Positions 6,466-15,386 of a stretch of DNA of 64,000 nt are shown piece after piece (within the stretch, counting starts at the first letter, position 1; the number at the start of each line of letters is the position of its first letter). Where the stretch lies: assembly GCA_965223035.1 (NCBI GenBank), contig OZ244980.1, forward strand, positions 5,890,001-5,954,000, written 5' to 3'. Origin of the DNA: CAMDPA01 sp965223035 (GTDB taxonomy: Bacteria; Pseudomonadota; Alphaproteobacteria; Rhizobiales; Hyphomicrobiaceae). Below the pieces are notes generated by a model, which was given only the letters and a program-made list of their open reading frames with translations, was not told the origin of the DNA and did no database searches. A program made the translations under genes and the position numbers.

Positions 6466-9048
6466 TCATTCAGACCGCAGCGTCACGACGGCCGGCGCCC
6501 GCAAAACCGCCCACGTACCGCATACGCCAAACACCATCACCAGCACGATCGCCAGCCCCAGCGTCTGCACCACGGCCGCGCCGGAGAACACGAACTCCAA
6601 CTCCATGAATTGGGTGATTGCGAACCAAGCGCACAAGCTCCCCAGGCCGACCGCCAAAACGGCGGTGATCAGCGCCAACACGGCATATTCGGCCAGATGC
6701 GAGAGCATGATCCGGCGGCGGGTCGCGCCCAAGGTCTTGAGGATCACGGCCTGCTTGATGCGACGGCGTTGCGCGGTCGCCATCGCGCCCGCCAGCACCA
6801 GCGCACCGGCCAACAACGTCACACCGCCCGCCACCCTGACCGCCAACATGACGCGTGACAAGATCGCCTGGAACGCATCAAGCGCGTCCTTTACCCGAAT
6901 CATGGTCGCGGACGGCAGCTGATCGGCAACGGCGCGCGCGAGCGCCGCCTCGCGGCTGAGGTCGACGGGATCGGGCAACGTGATCGTCGCCAAGATGTTG
7001 TGCGGTGCCGCGCGTAACGCGTTGGGGGAGAAAACCATAAAGAAGTTGATGCTGAGACTCTCCCACTTGACCTCGCGCAAGCTCGCCACGCGCGCTTTCA
7101 AATTGCGGCCCAGCACATTGACCGTGACCGTATCGCCGACGCTGAGTGCCAGCTCTTTCGCGGTCGTGGCATCAAACGAAACCAGAGGAGGGCCTTGATA
7201 GTCGGCCGGCCACCACTGCCCGGCAACGATGGTGGAGCCGTCCGGAAGCTGAGACGCATAGGACAAGCCGCGATCGCCCTCCAGCAGCCACCGTGATTCC
7301 CTGGGAAGTCTGAGCTGATCGACCGGAATCCCGTTCAGCCGCACAATTCGTCCACGCAGCATCGGCGCTTCACGCAGCTGAGCCTTGGGGGCAACGCTTT
7401 CGACCAGGCGGCGGAAGCTTTCGCGCTCGCTGCGCTTGATGTCGAGCACGAAATAGCTGGGCCGTTCCGTCACCGCCCGCGTGGTCAACGTCCCGACGAT
7501 GGAGGCATCGGTCAGGGCTACCGCCACCAATAGCGACAGCCCAGCGCCCAACGACAAGATCACCGAGCGCGTCAGGCCATCGGGGGCAGCGATGTTGCCA
7601 AGCGCTAGACGAAGCTCAGCCTGCGCCGGCCGCGGCGCCTGCCTGATGCCACGTGTGACCAGCCAGCCGAGCACCGCAAAGATGGTCAGTACGGCGGCGA
7701 CGGCGCCCAGAAAATAAGCTGCAAAGCGCCACGAGTCCGACCCCGCCACCGCCAGCATCACAAGCGCCACCACGGCGAGCCCGGTCAAAGCAATGATGTG
7801 CCAGCCCGGTATCACCCGCTGCGGCGCCACCTCCTCGCGAAACAGCACCCCGGCCCGAATCTGCTCGGTGCGCCCCAGCGGCCATAGCGTGAAAATCGCC
7901 GCGACGAGCAAGCCGTAGGCAACGGCGAGACCGACGCTCAGCGGAGTTATCACGAATGTCGCGCGGACGGGCAGCAATGCGCCATAGGCGACATCGAGCA
8001 CAACCGGCAGGGCATAGCCCAGCACCAGCCCGACGCCGATGCCCAACGCCGCGATCGCCATCACCTGGGTAACGAACACGCCGAATACCGTTCGGCCGGT
8101 GGCGCCAAGGCTGCGCATGACCCCGATCACCTTCCTGCGCCGATCGATGAACGTCGCCACCGCATTGGCCACGCCAACGCCGCCGATCAACAATGACGTC
8201 AGACCGATCAAGGTCAAAAATTGCCGCAGCCAATCCAGCACACGGGTCACGCGTGGCGATGGATCCCGGCGATCTGCGTACAAAAACCCAGCCTCTGGCA
8301 ACACCTCGGTCGCGCTGGCTTTGAGTGCCTGCAGCGTGTCCCCGTCGGCCGTCGGCAAGTTGATCGCGTAACGCCACCGGATCAAGGTGCCAGGTTGCAC
8401 CAAGCCGGTGGCCATTAAGGTTTTGAGACCGACCAACACCCGCGGCCCATAGCTCAGTCGGCCGGAGATGCCGTCCGGCTCGTGTTCGACGACGCCACGG
8501 ATCACCACATCGCTGCGCCCAAGTCTCACGGTGTCGCCAACCATCAAGCCCAAACGCTCTAGCAGCAGCGGCGACACGACGGCCGAACCGGGTGTGGCCA
8601 ATATGGTCTTGAGGCGCGTCGACCCAGCAAGCTGCACCCGACCGACCAAAGGATAGGCACCATCGACACCCTTGAGCTCGATCAGCGCGTGCTCGGCGCC
8701 GGCGCCTGCGCGTGCCATGGCGCGCATGGTTGCCGTCTCGCTGACCCGACCCTGGGCGTCGAGCCAGGCCCGCTCGTCGGGCGTTGCCCGTTTGTGCACC
8801 CGGACGAACGCGGCATCACCACCCAGGATTTCGGCGGATTGCGCATCAAATCCGGCGCGCAATGCGTCGTTGAGGGCACCGACCGCCGTGATCACGCCGA
8901 CGCCCAGCGCCATGCAGGCGATGAACACGTAAAAGCCGCGCAGACCGAAGCGCAGTTCGCGCAGCGCTAGCCTGATGGGAACCGGAAGGCGGATCAGCGA
9001 GGGCGCATCCGAGCGTGCGCGCGCCGCGGCGGCATCAAAACTGCTCAT
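6466..9048 (-). CDS. ybbP: FtsX/MacB-type ABC transporter permease YbbP
   Basis: This 860-residue protein is the membrane half of the YbbA-YbbP exporter, a type VII (MacB-like) ABC system thought to act on envelope lipids or lipophilic compounds rather than to import nutrients. The architecture is the long double form: an N-terminal helix (residues about 30-55), a large periplasmic domain, three helices (about 265-385), a second set of helices and a second extracytoplasmic domain, and a final FtsX domain. The first FtsX block has IGLTSLLIGGVGVANA followed by KVIGVMRSLGATGRTV; the last has KQAVILKTLGATRRRIM, so both coupling-helix motifs are visible. Its ATG overlaps the ybbA stop by four bases (ATGA), indicating translational coupling. 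Confidence 0.92.
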   Translation of the reverse strand: MSSFDAAAARARSDAPSLIRLPVPIRLALRELRFGLRGFYVFIACMALGVGVITAVGALNDALRAGFDAQSAEILGGDAAFVRVHKRATPDERAWLDAQGRVSETATMRAMARAGAGAEHALIELKGVDGAYPLVGRVQLAGSTRLKTILATPGSAVVSPLLLERLGLMVGDTVRLGRSDVVIRGVVEHEPDGISGRLSYGPRVLVGLKTLMATGLVQPGTLIRWRYAINLPTADGDTLQALKASATEVLPEAGFLYADRRDPSPRVTRVLDWLRQFLTLIGLTSLLIGGVGVANAVATFIDRRRKVIGVMRSLGATGRTVFGVFVTQVMAIAALGIGVGLVLGYALPVVLDVAYGALLPVRATFVITPLSVGLAVAYGLLVAAIFTLWPLGRTEQIRAGVLFREEVAPQRVIPGWHIIALTGLAVVALVMLAVAGSDSWRFAAYFLGAVAAVLTIFAVLGWLVTRGIRQAPRPAQAELRLALGNIAAPDGLTRSVILSLGAGLSLLVAVALTDASIVGTLTTRAVTERPSYFVLDIKRSERESFRRLVESVAPKAQLREAPMLRGRIVRLNGIPVDQLRLPRESRWLLEGDRGLSYASQLPDGSTIVAGQWWPADYQGPPLVSFDATTAKELALSVGDTVTVNVLGRNLKARVASLREVKWESLSINFFMVFSPNALRAAPHNILATITLPDPVDLSREAALARAVADQLPSATMIRVKDALDAFQAILSRVMLAVRVAGGVTLLAGALVLAGAMATAQRRRIKQAVILKTLGATRRRIMLSHLAEYAVLALITAVLAVGLGSLCAWFAITQFMELEFVFSGAAVVQTLGLAIVLVMVFGVCGTWAVLRAPAVVTLRSE

Positions 9049-9812
9049 CGTGATTCCGATCCCACCCGCTCGCCGACGATCCTGCCGTCCGCCATCTGTA
9101 CGACGCGTCCGCAGCGGGCAGCCAGCGCCTGGTCGTGGGTGATCAGCACGAGCGTCGCCTCATAGCGACGCTGCAGGTCGAACAACAGTTCGATCACCTG
9201 TTGGCCGGTCCGCCCGTCCAAGTTTCCGGTCGGCTCGTCGGCGAGCAACAGCTTCGGCCGCACAGCCAGCGCGCGCGCGATCGCCACCCGTTGTTGCTCA
9301 CCGCCGGACAGCTCGGCAGGAAAATGCAACAGCCGCTGGGACAGCCCCACCTCGTCGAGAATGGCGGCAGCAACCTCGTCGGCATCGGCGCGCCCGGCAA
9401 ACTCGAGCGGCAACGCCACGTTTTCGATGGCGGTCATCGTCGGCACCAGATGAAACGATTGAAACACAATGCCGATCTCGGCGCCGCGCACGCGCGCCAA
9501 GCTGTCTTCGTCCAAGTCTTGCAGCTGGTGGCCGGCGACCGTGATCCGGCCGGACGTGGCCCGCTCCAACCCAGCCGTCACCATCATCAGCGAGGTCTTG
9601 CCTGAGCCGGAAGGTCCAATGACAGCCAGCGATTGGCCGCGCTCCACGCGCAGCGCGATCCCGCGCAGTATGTTCACCGGTCCGGCACGGCTGGCCAACG
9701 TGAGACTGACGTCCGCCAGATCAACCACGGCTCGTGCGGGTGCTAAAACAGCCGCTGCGGCGCTCGCGGCCGACGGGTGCGCGTGCTCCATCAAGCTTTC
9801 TGGGTTTGTCAC
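9045..9812 (-). CDS. ybbA: ABC transporter ATP-binding protein YbbA
   Basis: YbbA is the ATPase partner of YbbP. The 255-residue protein contains Walker A GPSGSGKTSL, Q-loop VFQSFHLVPTMTA, signature LSGGEQQRVAIARAL, Walker B LLLADEPTGNLD and the switch histidine in VLITHD, as in the MacB/LolD subfamily. The start is a GTG at 9812, chosen because aaaggtgg stands six bases before it; a later ATG (MEHAHPS) is possible. The first 25-30 residues are an Ala-rich extension. A seven-unit 16-bp repeat array begins immediately upstream of, and partly overlaps, the ribosome binding site. tesA is divergent on the other side, the same trio as in E. coli. Confidence 0.93.
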   Translation of the reverse strand: MTNPESLMEHAHPSAASAAAAVLAPARAVVDLADVSLTLASRAGPVNILRGIALRVERGQSLAVIGPSGSGKTSLMMVTAGLERATSGRITVAGHQLQDLDEDSLARVRGAEIGIVFQSFHLVPTMTAIENVALPLEFAGRADADEVAAAILDEVGLSQRLLHFPAELSGGEQQRVAIARALAVRPKLLLADEPTGNLDGRTGQQVIELLFDLQRRYEATLVLITHDQALAARCGRVVQMADGRIVGERVGSESR

Positions 9813-9822
9813 GCGACCACCT

Positions 9823-9934
9823 TTCTGGGGTTGGGGCTTTCTGGGCTTGGAGCGTTCTGGGCTTGGAGCGTTCTGGGCTTGGAGCGTTCTGGGCTTGGAG
9901 CGTTCTGGGCTTGGGGCGTTCTGGGGTTGGAGCG
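9823..9934. repeat. 16-bp tandem repeat, seven units, between ybbA and tesA
   Basis: Seven head-to-tail units of ttctgggcttggagcg (plus-strand reading) occupy 9823-9934. The central four units (9839-9902) are identical and the outer ones differ at one to three positions; a worn eighth unit may follow. The array fills the leader of ybbA, starting inside its ribosome binding site, and ends 92 bases before the tesA ATG. It must overlap the divergent promoter region or 5' untranslated RNA. Confidence 0.95.
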
Positions 9935-10026
9935 TTCGCGGCGTTGGGGTTCAATAATCGACTTGCTGCGGTCACCACGACCGCCTACGTGATCTACGAC
10001 GATTGGATCAATGGTGAGGCGAGACG

Positions 10027-10740
10027 ATGAACGCCAAACTGTCGACACGCCCCTCGTGCCTGCAGATAGGGGCCATCGCGCTCATTTTCCAGCTTGCTGT
10101 CCTGAGCAGCACGCCGGACGGGTGGGCCGCGGATGGGACCTCAACTTCGCGCGCCACGCAACCCATTCGTGTCGTCGCCTTCGGAGATAGCCTGACGGCC
10201 GGCTACCGGCTGCGGCCGGACCAGGCCTTTCCGGCCAAGCTGCAGCGCGCGTTGGTGGCCAAGGGTCATCGCGTCGAAGTCACCAATGCCGGCGTGTCCG
10301 GCGATACCACGGCTGCCGGGCTCGAGCGGCTGGATTGGGCGATCCCAGCAGGCACCGACGTGGTGATCATCGAACTCGGCGCGAATGATGCGTTGCGCGG
10401 CATCAAACCGGCCACGACCCGGCGCAATCTGGAACAGATCATACGCCGCGTTCGCGCCAAGGGTGCCAAGATCCTGCTTGCCGGAATGGTCGCTCCGCGC
10501 AATTGGGGCGAGGCCTACGCGCGGCAGTTCGATGCCATTTTCCCCGAGCTCGCACGACGTTATGGTTTGGCGTTCTACCCGTTCTTCCTGCAAGGCGTGG
10601 CGTTGAAGCCGGAGCTGAACTTGGACGATGGATTGCACCCCAATGGGCGCGGTGTCGACGTCGTCGTGCGGTCGATACTGCCCAAGGTCGAGCAGCTGGT
10701 TGCTGAGGTCAAGGCCGACAAACGCCAGCGTGCGGGATGA
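10027..10740 (+). CDS. tesA: periplasmic SGNH hydrolase, acyl-CoA thioesterase I / lysophospholipase TesA
   Basis: TesA hydrolyses thioesters and esters of fatty acids in the periplasm. The 237-residue precursor has an N-terminal signal peptide (hydrophobic stretch IGAIALIFQLAVLSS, cleavage probably after WAAD or nearby). All SGNH blocks are present: the nucleophile Ser in FGDSLTAGY (block I), Gly in NAGVSGDTTA (block II), Asn in ELGANDALRG (block III) and the Asp/His pair in DGLHPN (block V). Its ATG follows ggtgaggcgagacg. It is divergent from ybbA-ybbP, an arrangement conserved across proteobacteria, which suggests a shared role in lipid metabolism at the envelope. Confidence 0.94.
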   Translation: MNAKLSTRPSCLQIGAIALIFQLAVLSSTPDGWAADGTSTSRATQPIRVVAFGDSLTAGYRLRPDQAFPAKLQRALVAKGHRVEVTNAGVSGDTTAAGLERLDWAIPAGTDVVIIELGANDALRGIKPATTRRNLEQIIRRVRAKGAKILLAGMVAPRNWGEAYARQFDAIFPELARRYGLAFYPFFLQGVALKPELNLDDGLHPNGRGVDVVVRSILPKVEQLVAEVKADKRQRAG

Positions 10741-10756
10741 CGCGGACCGGCAATCG

Positions 10757-10906
10757 CTAGATCATCGCGCCTTAAATCGGAACCGTAAAGCCGGTTCCGA
10801 TTTAAGGCGCAAAGATGATCGCTCTTAAGGTGGTGAGCAACCTGCTCTTGATCGGACTCGGAACGATCCCGACGAAGAGCAGAAAGTTGCTCACCATTTT
10901 ATAGAG
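10757..10906. repeat. RptA composite (two hairpins)
   Basis: The first hairpin (10757-10822) reads ctagatcatcgcgcc, stem aatcggaaccg / cggttccgatt, then ggcgcaaagatgatcg. After the joint gctcttaaggtggtgagcaac, a second hairpin follows (cctgctcttgatcgg ... cgacgaagagcag) and the copy closes with ttgctcac. It is thus an A-to-inverted-A hairpin fused to an inverted-B-to-B hairpin, as also seen at 50707 and 58968. It lies between tesA and thpR and may end the tesA transcript. Confidence 0.85.
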
Positions 10907-10963
10907 CGACGGCGGCCTCCGGTCTGCGTTTTAAGGCTGGCGGTGCCACGAGGAGAAAGTGCG

Positions 10964-11545
10964 ATGCCGAGGCTGTTCAGCGCTGTGGAATTGCCCGAGG
11001 ATATCCGTGAGCATCTGTCGGACTTGAACGCGCCGTTGCCCGGATCGAAGTGGGTTGACCACGATGATATGCACATCACGTTGCGGTTCGCCGGCGACAT
11101 CGACGGTGGGTTGGCGCGAGAATTCACGGACCTGCTCGGTGAAATCGAGGTTGATGCCTTCGAGATTCGATTGGAAGGGCTCGGCACCTTCGGCGGCAAC
11201 GATCCGCGCACGATTTGGGCCGGGGTCAGCCCCAGTGCCGAGCTTGAGGCGTTGGCGCGCGCCAACGAACGGGCGGCGCGGTCGGCTGGACTGCGTCCTC
11301 AACACCGTCCGTTCAAGGCCCACGTCACGTTGGCGCGGTTGCGCTCGACACCGCCGGAGCGGGTGGCCCGCTATTTGGGTCGGATCGGCGCGTTTCGCTC
11401 CAGGCGCTTCGCCGTATCCCAGTTCGTGCTGTATTCGTCCAAGCCCAAGGTCGGCGGCGGTCCGTATGTTGTAGAAGCCGCGTACCCGCTGCGCGGTGGC
11501 AATCCCGACGACCACGATGAGGGCACCCACGACCTTTGGAGGTGA
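10964..11545 (+). CDS. thpR: RNA 2',3'-cyclic phosphodiesterase (2'-5' RNA ligase family) ThpR
   Basis: ThpR opens 2',3'-cyclic phosphates on RNA ends (historically 2'-5' RNA ligase). The 2H phosphoesterase fold is marked by two HxT motifs: HITL at residues about 34-37 (DMHITLRFAG) and HVTL near residue 118 (FKAHVTLARL). The ATG at 10964 is preceded by gaggagaaagtgcg; a GTG seven codons earlier is also open but has no such site. At 193 residues it has normal length. Its stop lies two bases before the phhB ATG, inside the phhB ribosome binding site, so the two are coupled. Confidence 0.93.
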   Translation: MPRLFSAVELPEDIREHLSDLNAPLPGSKWVDHDDMHITLRFAGDIDGGLAREFTDLLGEIEVDAFEIRLEGLGTFGGNDPRTIWAGVSPSAELEALARANERAARSAGLRPQHRPFKAHVTLARLRSTPPERVARYLGRIGAFRSRRFAVSQFVLYSSKPKVGGGPYVVEAAYPLRGGNPDDHDEGTHDLWR

Positions 11546-11547
11546 GC

Positions 11548-11853
11548 ATGCCGGTTCAAAAATTGACGGACGCCGAACGTCAATCGCTCGGCACGGACTT
11601 GGCTGATTGGACGCTTGCAGGCGACCGCGACGCGATCTCTCGTTCGCTGAAATTCGCCGACTTCAATGCAGCGTTCGGCTTCATGACCAGGGTTGCGCTA
11701 ATCGCGGAGAAGATGGATCACCATCCCGAATGGTTCAACGTCTACAACCGGGTCGATATCACACTGTCGACGCACGATGCCGGCGGTTTGTCCGAGCTCG
11801 ACGTCAAGCTGGCCCAGCACATCGACCGTCTGGCCAAGCTCGCCGCGTCCTGA
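11548..11853 (+). CDS. phhB: pterin-4a-carbinolamine dehydratase
   Basis: This small cytosolic enzyme dehydrates 4a-hydroxytetrahydropterin, recycling the cofactor of aromatic amino acid hydroxylases. The 101-residue product shows the family signature MDHHPEWFNVYNRVDITLST (residues about 57-76), whose adjacent histidines are catalytic, and the conserved C-terminal GLSELDVKLAQHID. The start at 11548 is backed by tttggaggtgagc; an ATG four codons earlier is also in frame. It is translated together with thpR. No phenylalanine hydroxylase is in the window, so its partner pathway is not shown here; some bacteria use it in other pterin-dependent reactions. Confidence 0.94.
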   Translation: MPVQKLTDAERQSLGTDLADWTLAGDRDAISRSLKFADFNAAFGFMTRVALIAEKMDHHPEWFNVYNRVDITLSTHDAGGLSELDVKLAQHIDRLAKLAAS

Positions 11854-11908
11854 TCCCGGCGCGCGCCCAGGCGTGAGGCAGCCGCTCGCTTAAGCCGGGG
11901 CCCGCCGT

Positions 11909-11990
11909 TAGATCATTTCCGCCTAAAGCGGCATCGCCTTGACAAACTGCTCCCCCGCGTGGTCGGCGAGGCGGAGGGGTCGGACAGCGC
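11909..11990. repeat. partial RptB repeat
   Basis: Starts tagatcatttccgcctaaag and continues gcggcatcgccttg ... ctcccccgcgtggtcggcg, the left half of RptB with a shortened right arm. It fills the space between the convergent phhB and ctpA genes and may help end both transcripts. Confidence 0.5.
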
Positions 11991-12012
11991 AAACCCGGTT
12001 GGACGGGACCGA

Positions 12013-13428
12013 CTACTTGGCCCGGTCCGGCGTCTGGCCATTGGTCGGCTTCGTGCTCGGATCCGCCTTTTTCTTAGCGATGTCATTTGCAGCGGCCTTC
12101 TTCGGCGGTTGCTTGGGCGGATCGTACTTGCCAGTCAGAACATAGGCGATCGCGGCCTTGAGCTGCGCGTCCTTGGTTTTGTCCTGCGGTACGTAGGCCG
12201 AGGAGCCTGACGATTCCTTGCCGTCCTTGTCCTCGGACTTCAGGTGGCCACGCAAGCTGGCCTCCCCACGGAAGCGCCGCGGACGCGTGCGCTGTTCCGG
12301 CGGCAGCTCTTGCTCGACGACGAAATCCGGCACGATGCCCTTGGCCTGGATCGACCGTCCCGACGGCGTGTAATAGCGGGCGGTGGTCAATCGAATGGCG
12401 CCGTTCTGTCCGAGCGGGATGATGGTTTGCACCGAGCCCTTGCCAAACGAGCGGGTCCCCATGATCTTGGCGCGCTTGTGGTCCTGCAGCGCGCCGGCGA
12501 CGATCTCGGATGCCGACGCGGAACCGCCGTTGATCAGCACGACGATGGGCTTGCCCCCGGTGATATCGCCTGAACGGGCGTTCTTGCGGTCCGTCTCCTC
12601 CAGATTGCGCCCCTTGGTGAGCACGATCGCCCCCTTCTCGAGGAAATCATCTGAGACCGACACCGCCTGATCCAACAGCCCACCCGGGTTGTTGCGCAGA
12701 TCGATGACGTAGCCCTTGAACCCTTCGCCGTTGCCCACCTTCTTTTTCAAGGCTTTGACCTGCTTGACCAAGTTGGCGTGGGTCTGCTCGTTGAAGGTGG
12801 AGATCTTCACATACCCGACCTTGCCATCGCCTTCGACCCGCGCCTTGACCGGGTTGATGCGGATCACCGCCCGCACGATGCGCACATCGAATGGCTCGGC
12901 CTTGCCCTTGCGCACGACGGTCAGCGTGATCGGCGTGTTGACCCTGCCGCGCATTTTCTCGACGGCTTGCTCCAGCGTCAGACCGGCGATTTGCTCGCCG
13001 TCCAGGTGGGTGATCAGGTCATTGGCTTGCAGCCCCGCCCGCGCCGCCGGAGTGTCGTCAATCGGCGCAACAACCTTGATGACGCGGGTTTCCTGATCCA
13101 TCGTCACCTCGATACCCAATCCGCCGAACTCGCCGCGGGTCTGCACCTGCATGTCTCGGAAGCTTTTCGGCGAGAGATAGGCCGAGTGCGGGTCGAGCGA
13201 CGCCAACATGCCGTTGATGGCGGATTCGATGAGCTTGATGTCTTGGGGCTTGTCAACGTAATCGGCCCTGACGCGCTCCAGTACGTCGCCAAACAAGTCG
13301 AGCTGTCGGTAGATTTCCGTGTCCTTGGTGGTCGCAGAATAGGTCTGCGTCACGTTGAACACGGTGGTGACGCCGGCCAATCCGGTCATGGCCATAAACG
13401 TCCAAAATGCGAGATCCGATTTGCGCAT
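12013..13428 (-). CDS. ctpA: C-terminal processing peptidase CtpA (S41 family)
   Basis: A periplasmic, membrane-anchored serine protease that trims or degrades envelope proteins from their C-termini. The 471-residue product starts MRKSDLAFWTFMAMTGLAG, an uncleaved signal anchor. A PDZ domain follows (about residues 85-170: EFGGLGIEV ... PAARAGLQANDLI), then the S41 protease domain. The catalytic serine is in NGGSASASEIVAGAL and the general-base lysine in RSFGKGSVQT. The last 90 residues are charged, Lys- and Pro-rich and probably disordered. The start ATG shares one base with the envC stop (TAATG), so envC and ctpA form one operon, a common alphaproteobacterial pair. Confidence 0.95.
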   Translation of the reverse strand: MRKSDLAFWTFMAMTGLAGVTTVFNVTQTYSATTKDTEIYRQLDLFGDVLERVRADYVDKPQDIKLIESAINGMLASLDPHSAYLSPKSFRDMQVQTRGEFGGLGIEVTMDQETRVIKVVAPIDDTPAARAGLQANDLITHLDGEQIAGLTLEQAVEKMRGRVNTPITLTVVRKGKAEPFDVRIVRAVIRINPVKARVEGDGKVGYVKISTFNEQTHANLVKQVKALKKKVGNGEGFKGYVIDLRNNPGGLLDQAVSVSDDFLEKGAIVLTKGRNLEETDRKNARSGDITGGKPIVVLINGGSASASEIVAGALQDHKRAKIMGTRSFGKGSVQTIIPLGQNGAIRLTTARYYTPSGRSIQAKGIVPDFVVEQELPPEQRTRPRRFRGEASLRGHLKSEDKDGKESSGSSAYVPQDKTKDAQLKAAIAYVLTGKYDPPKQPPKKAAANDIAKKKADPSTKPTNGQTPDRAK

Positions 13429-14903
13429 TACAATTGCACCTTCTGAGGTCCTGGGGCCCACCAAGCCGCAGGATCGATCGAGCGCCCCGCCTTGTTTCTG
13501 AACTCCACGTACAAGACGGGCGCATTGCCCTGTGCCCTGCCGACGACATTGGAAGACATAGCGCCCACCGGCTCCGCGGCAAGAACGAAGCGACCAATTT
13601 CGACATCTATTCTCGACAAATTTGCCAGCAGCACATGGTAGCCGCCGCCGGCATTGATGATCAAGATCTGTCCGTAGCTCCTGAATGGTCCGGAGTAGAC
13701 GATCCAGCCGTCGCACGGAGACGTCACCGTCGCGCCTGGCCTGGTCTCGAACACGATCCCCTTCGACGTGCGCCCGAATTGGTTTTTATCCCCGAACGCG
13801 AGCAGCTTGCGACCCTGCGCCGGAAGTGGCAGCAATCCCTTGGCGCGATGAAACGGGACCGCCGGTTTCATACGGCCGGGATTGTAGACGGCGGTGCCGC
13901 GTGGTTCGAGGCTGATCGAAGGGCCTTGCGGCCGCGGATCGATCATCGCGACCTTTGGATCTGGCCGCTTGGCCGGTGCTGCGCTGGAGCCTGGCGGGGA
14001 TCGCGCTGGATCTGCCGGCAAGGCCGTGACCGACCCTTGCTGATCGCCGGCTTTGGCCGCGGCGCGCTTTTCCTGCGCTTGTTTGTTCTGTAGCTCCCGG
14101 TTATAGCGGCCAAGCCCGGTGCGTTCGGCGACGGCGGTGTCAAGCCGCTGCAACAGCTCCGTCAATCCGGTCACGCTGCGCGCGATCTCGGTGGTCGATC
14201 GGCGCAAATCGGCGAGTTCGCGGCTACGTTGGCTCAAAGACTGCTTCTTGTTTTCCACCAAGGTGGCCAGTCGCATTTTGACCTGCAAGAGCTTTTTGTT
14301 CTCACCTTCTAATCGTTGACGTTGAGCGCGAACTTCGCGCATCACGCGCGTGAGATCCTTCAGCTGCCGAGCCAACGCGTCGGCTCGGGACTTCAAGCCT
14401 GGAAAAGCACGGGCCATCATCATGGCACTGCGAACCATTTTGAGGGCATCGGTCCGTTCGGTCACGATCACGGGTGGGGGATTGCGGCCCATCCGCTGCA
14501 TCGCCGCAAACAGCTTGGCAAGTTGGCCGTGGCGCCGCGCCAACGAGCCGCGAAGCAGCTTCTCTTGGGCGTCAAGCTCGCCCAACCGCGCTTCAATTTT
14601 GCTCAGCTCGCGCTCGCTTTTTTGGGCCAGACGGCCGGTCTGGATCAATTCGGCCGTGATCTTGGCTTGCTCCAACCCGATCGCCCGCATGTCCGCTTCG
14701 AGCGCTTGCTCGCGCTGTCGCGCGGTCGAGAGGTTTTCGCGCCGTTGCTCAAGCAACCGCAACGTCTTGGCACGATCGTCCTTGGCCCCCGACAGATACT
14801 GTGCCCAGCTCGCCGTGGGCGTGGTGGCCAGCATCGCGAGCAGTGTCAGCGCGCCAACGGTGCACGCCTGCCGCAAACGCGATCGCCCCTTGCCCGCTGA
14901 CAT
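13428..14903 (-). CDS. envC: murein hydrolase activator EnvC family protein
   Basis: EnvC proteins localise in the periplasm at the septum and switch on peptidoglycan amidases during cell separation. The ATG at 14903 gives 491 residues with a signal peptide (hydrophobic TVGALTLLAMLATTPTASWA); gaggaaagg lies upstream. The frame is open for another 45 codons, but these precede the signal and look non-coding. Residues about 35-290 are predicted coiled coil (repeated Leu/Arg/Glu heptads), then a Pro-rich linker, then a C-terminal LytM/M23 domain. The zinc ligands of active M23 enzymes are not retained (GRTSKGI, then GYHVLLANL and YVEFR where HxH is expected), as in other EnvC activators, so it should regulate rather than cut. 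It is the first gene of the envC-ctpA operon. Confidence 0.92.
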   Translation of the reverse strand: MSAGKGRSRLRQACTVGALTLLAMLATTPTASWAQYLSGAKDDRAKTLRLLEQRRENLSTARQREQALEADMRAIGLEQAKITAELIQTGRLAQKSERELSKIEARLGELDAQEKLLRGSLARRHGQLAKLFAAMQRMGRNPPPVIVTERTDALKMVRSAMMMARAFPGLKSRADALARQLKDLTRVMREVRAQRQRLEGENKKLLQVKMRLATLVENKKQSLSQRSRELADLRRSTTEIARSVTGLTELLQRLDTAVAERTGLGRYNRELQNKQAQEKRAAAKAGDQQGSVTALPADPARSPPGSSAAPAKRPDPKVAMIDPRPQGPSISLEPRGTAVYNPGRMKPAVPFHRAKGLLPLPAQGRKLLAFGDKNQFGRTSKGIVFETRPGATVTSPCDGWIVYSGPFRSYGQILIINAGGGYHVLLANLSRIDVEIGRFVLAAEPVGAMSSNVVGRAQGNAPVLYVEFRNKAGRSIDPAAWWAPGPQKVQL

Positions 14904-15386
14904 GTCCAGACCTTTCCTCAACGACGTTACAATCATGCTGCGCCGCATGCTCGCAGAAAATTCCTGATGACCGCTTACGTCGTTTCGTCGGGCCACTGAA
15001 CATGCATGTGAACCGAACAAGGGACAAAATTGCGGCAAATCTAGCGGTGCGCGGCGCGTGTGTTATGGGGTTTCGTCAGGATTCCCCCTGCGATGGGTTG
15101 CCGCGATGGGCGGGATCTGCCCGATCGGTCGGCCGTGGTGCCCACCGGCCATGATCCAGGCCCGACGGTTGCCCATATACCATTTGGTCATGCGACGTGA
15201 CCAATCGGCGCAACATCGTGCCGAGGCAGCGCCCGCGGTGGTACGTCGCCCGCCGACCGCCTAAAACGACGGCACGGCTTGGACCATCGGCGCGCGCGTG
15301 ACCCGGCGCCGGCCCGCCAACTGCCGGATCGGACGACTGCCGGATCGGACGGTCGAATTGGTGGCCCAATAAAGAAAGCGAGAACA
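14904..15386. other. 483-base intergenic region between divergent envC and the HIG1 gene
   Basis: No credible open reading frame was found on either strand. A search by eye for a cobalamin riboswitch, which might be expected ahead of an adenosyltransferase operon, found no B12 box. The right end contains a perfect 16-bp tandem duplication, listed separately. Both promoters must lie here. Confidence 0.6.
15320..15351. repeat. 16-bp perfect tandem duplication
   Basis: actgccggatcggacg occurs twice head-to-tail (15320-15335 and 15336-15351). It ends 35 bases before the ATG of the HIG1-domain gene, in the leader or promoter. Confidence 0.9.

Noticed and set aside
9823..9934. CRISPR array
   Set aside because: Units are directly adjacent without spacers and no cas genes are present; it is a simple tandem repeat.
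15000..15386. Possible cobalamin riboswitch ahead of the adenosyltransferase operon
   Set aside because: No B12 box or matching pseudoknot arms were found in the leader.
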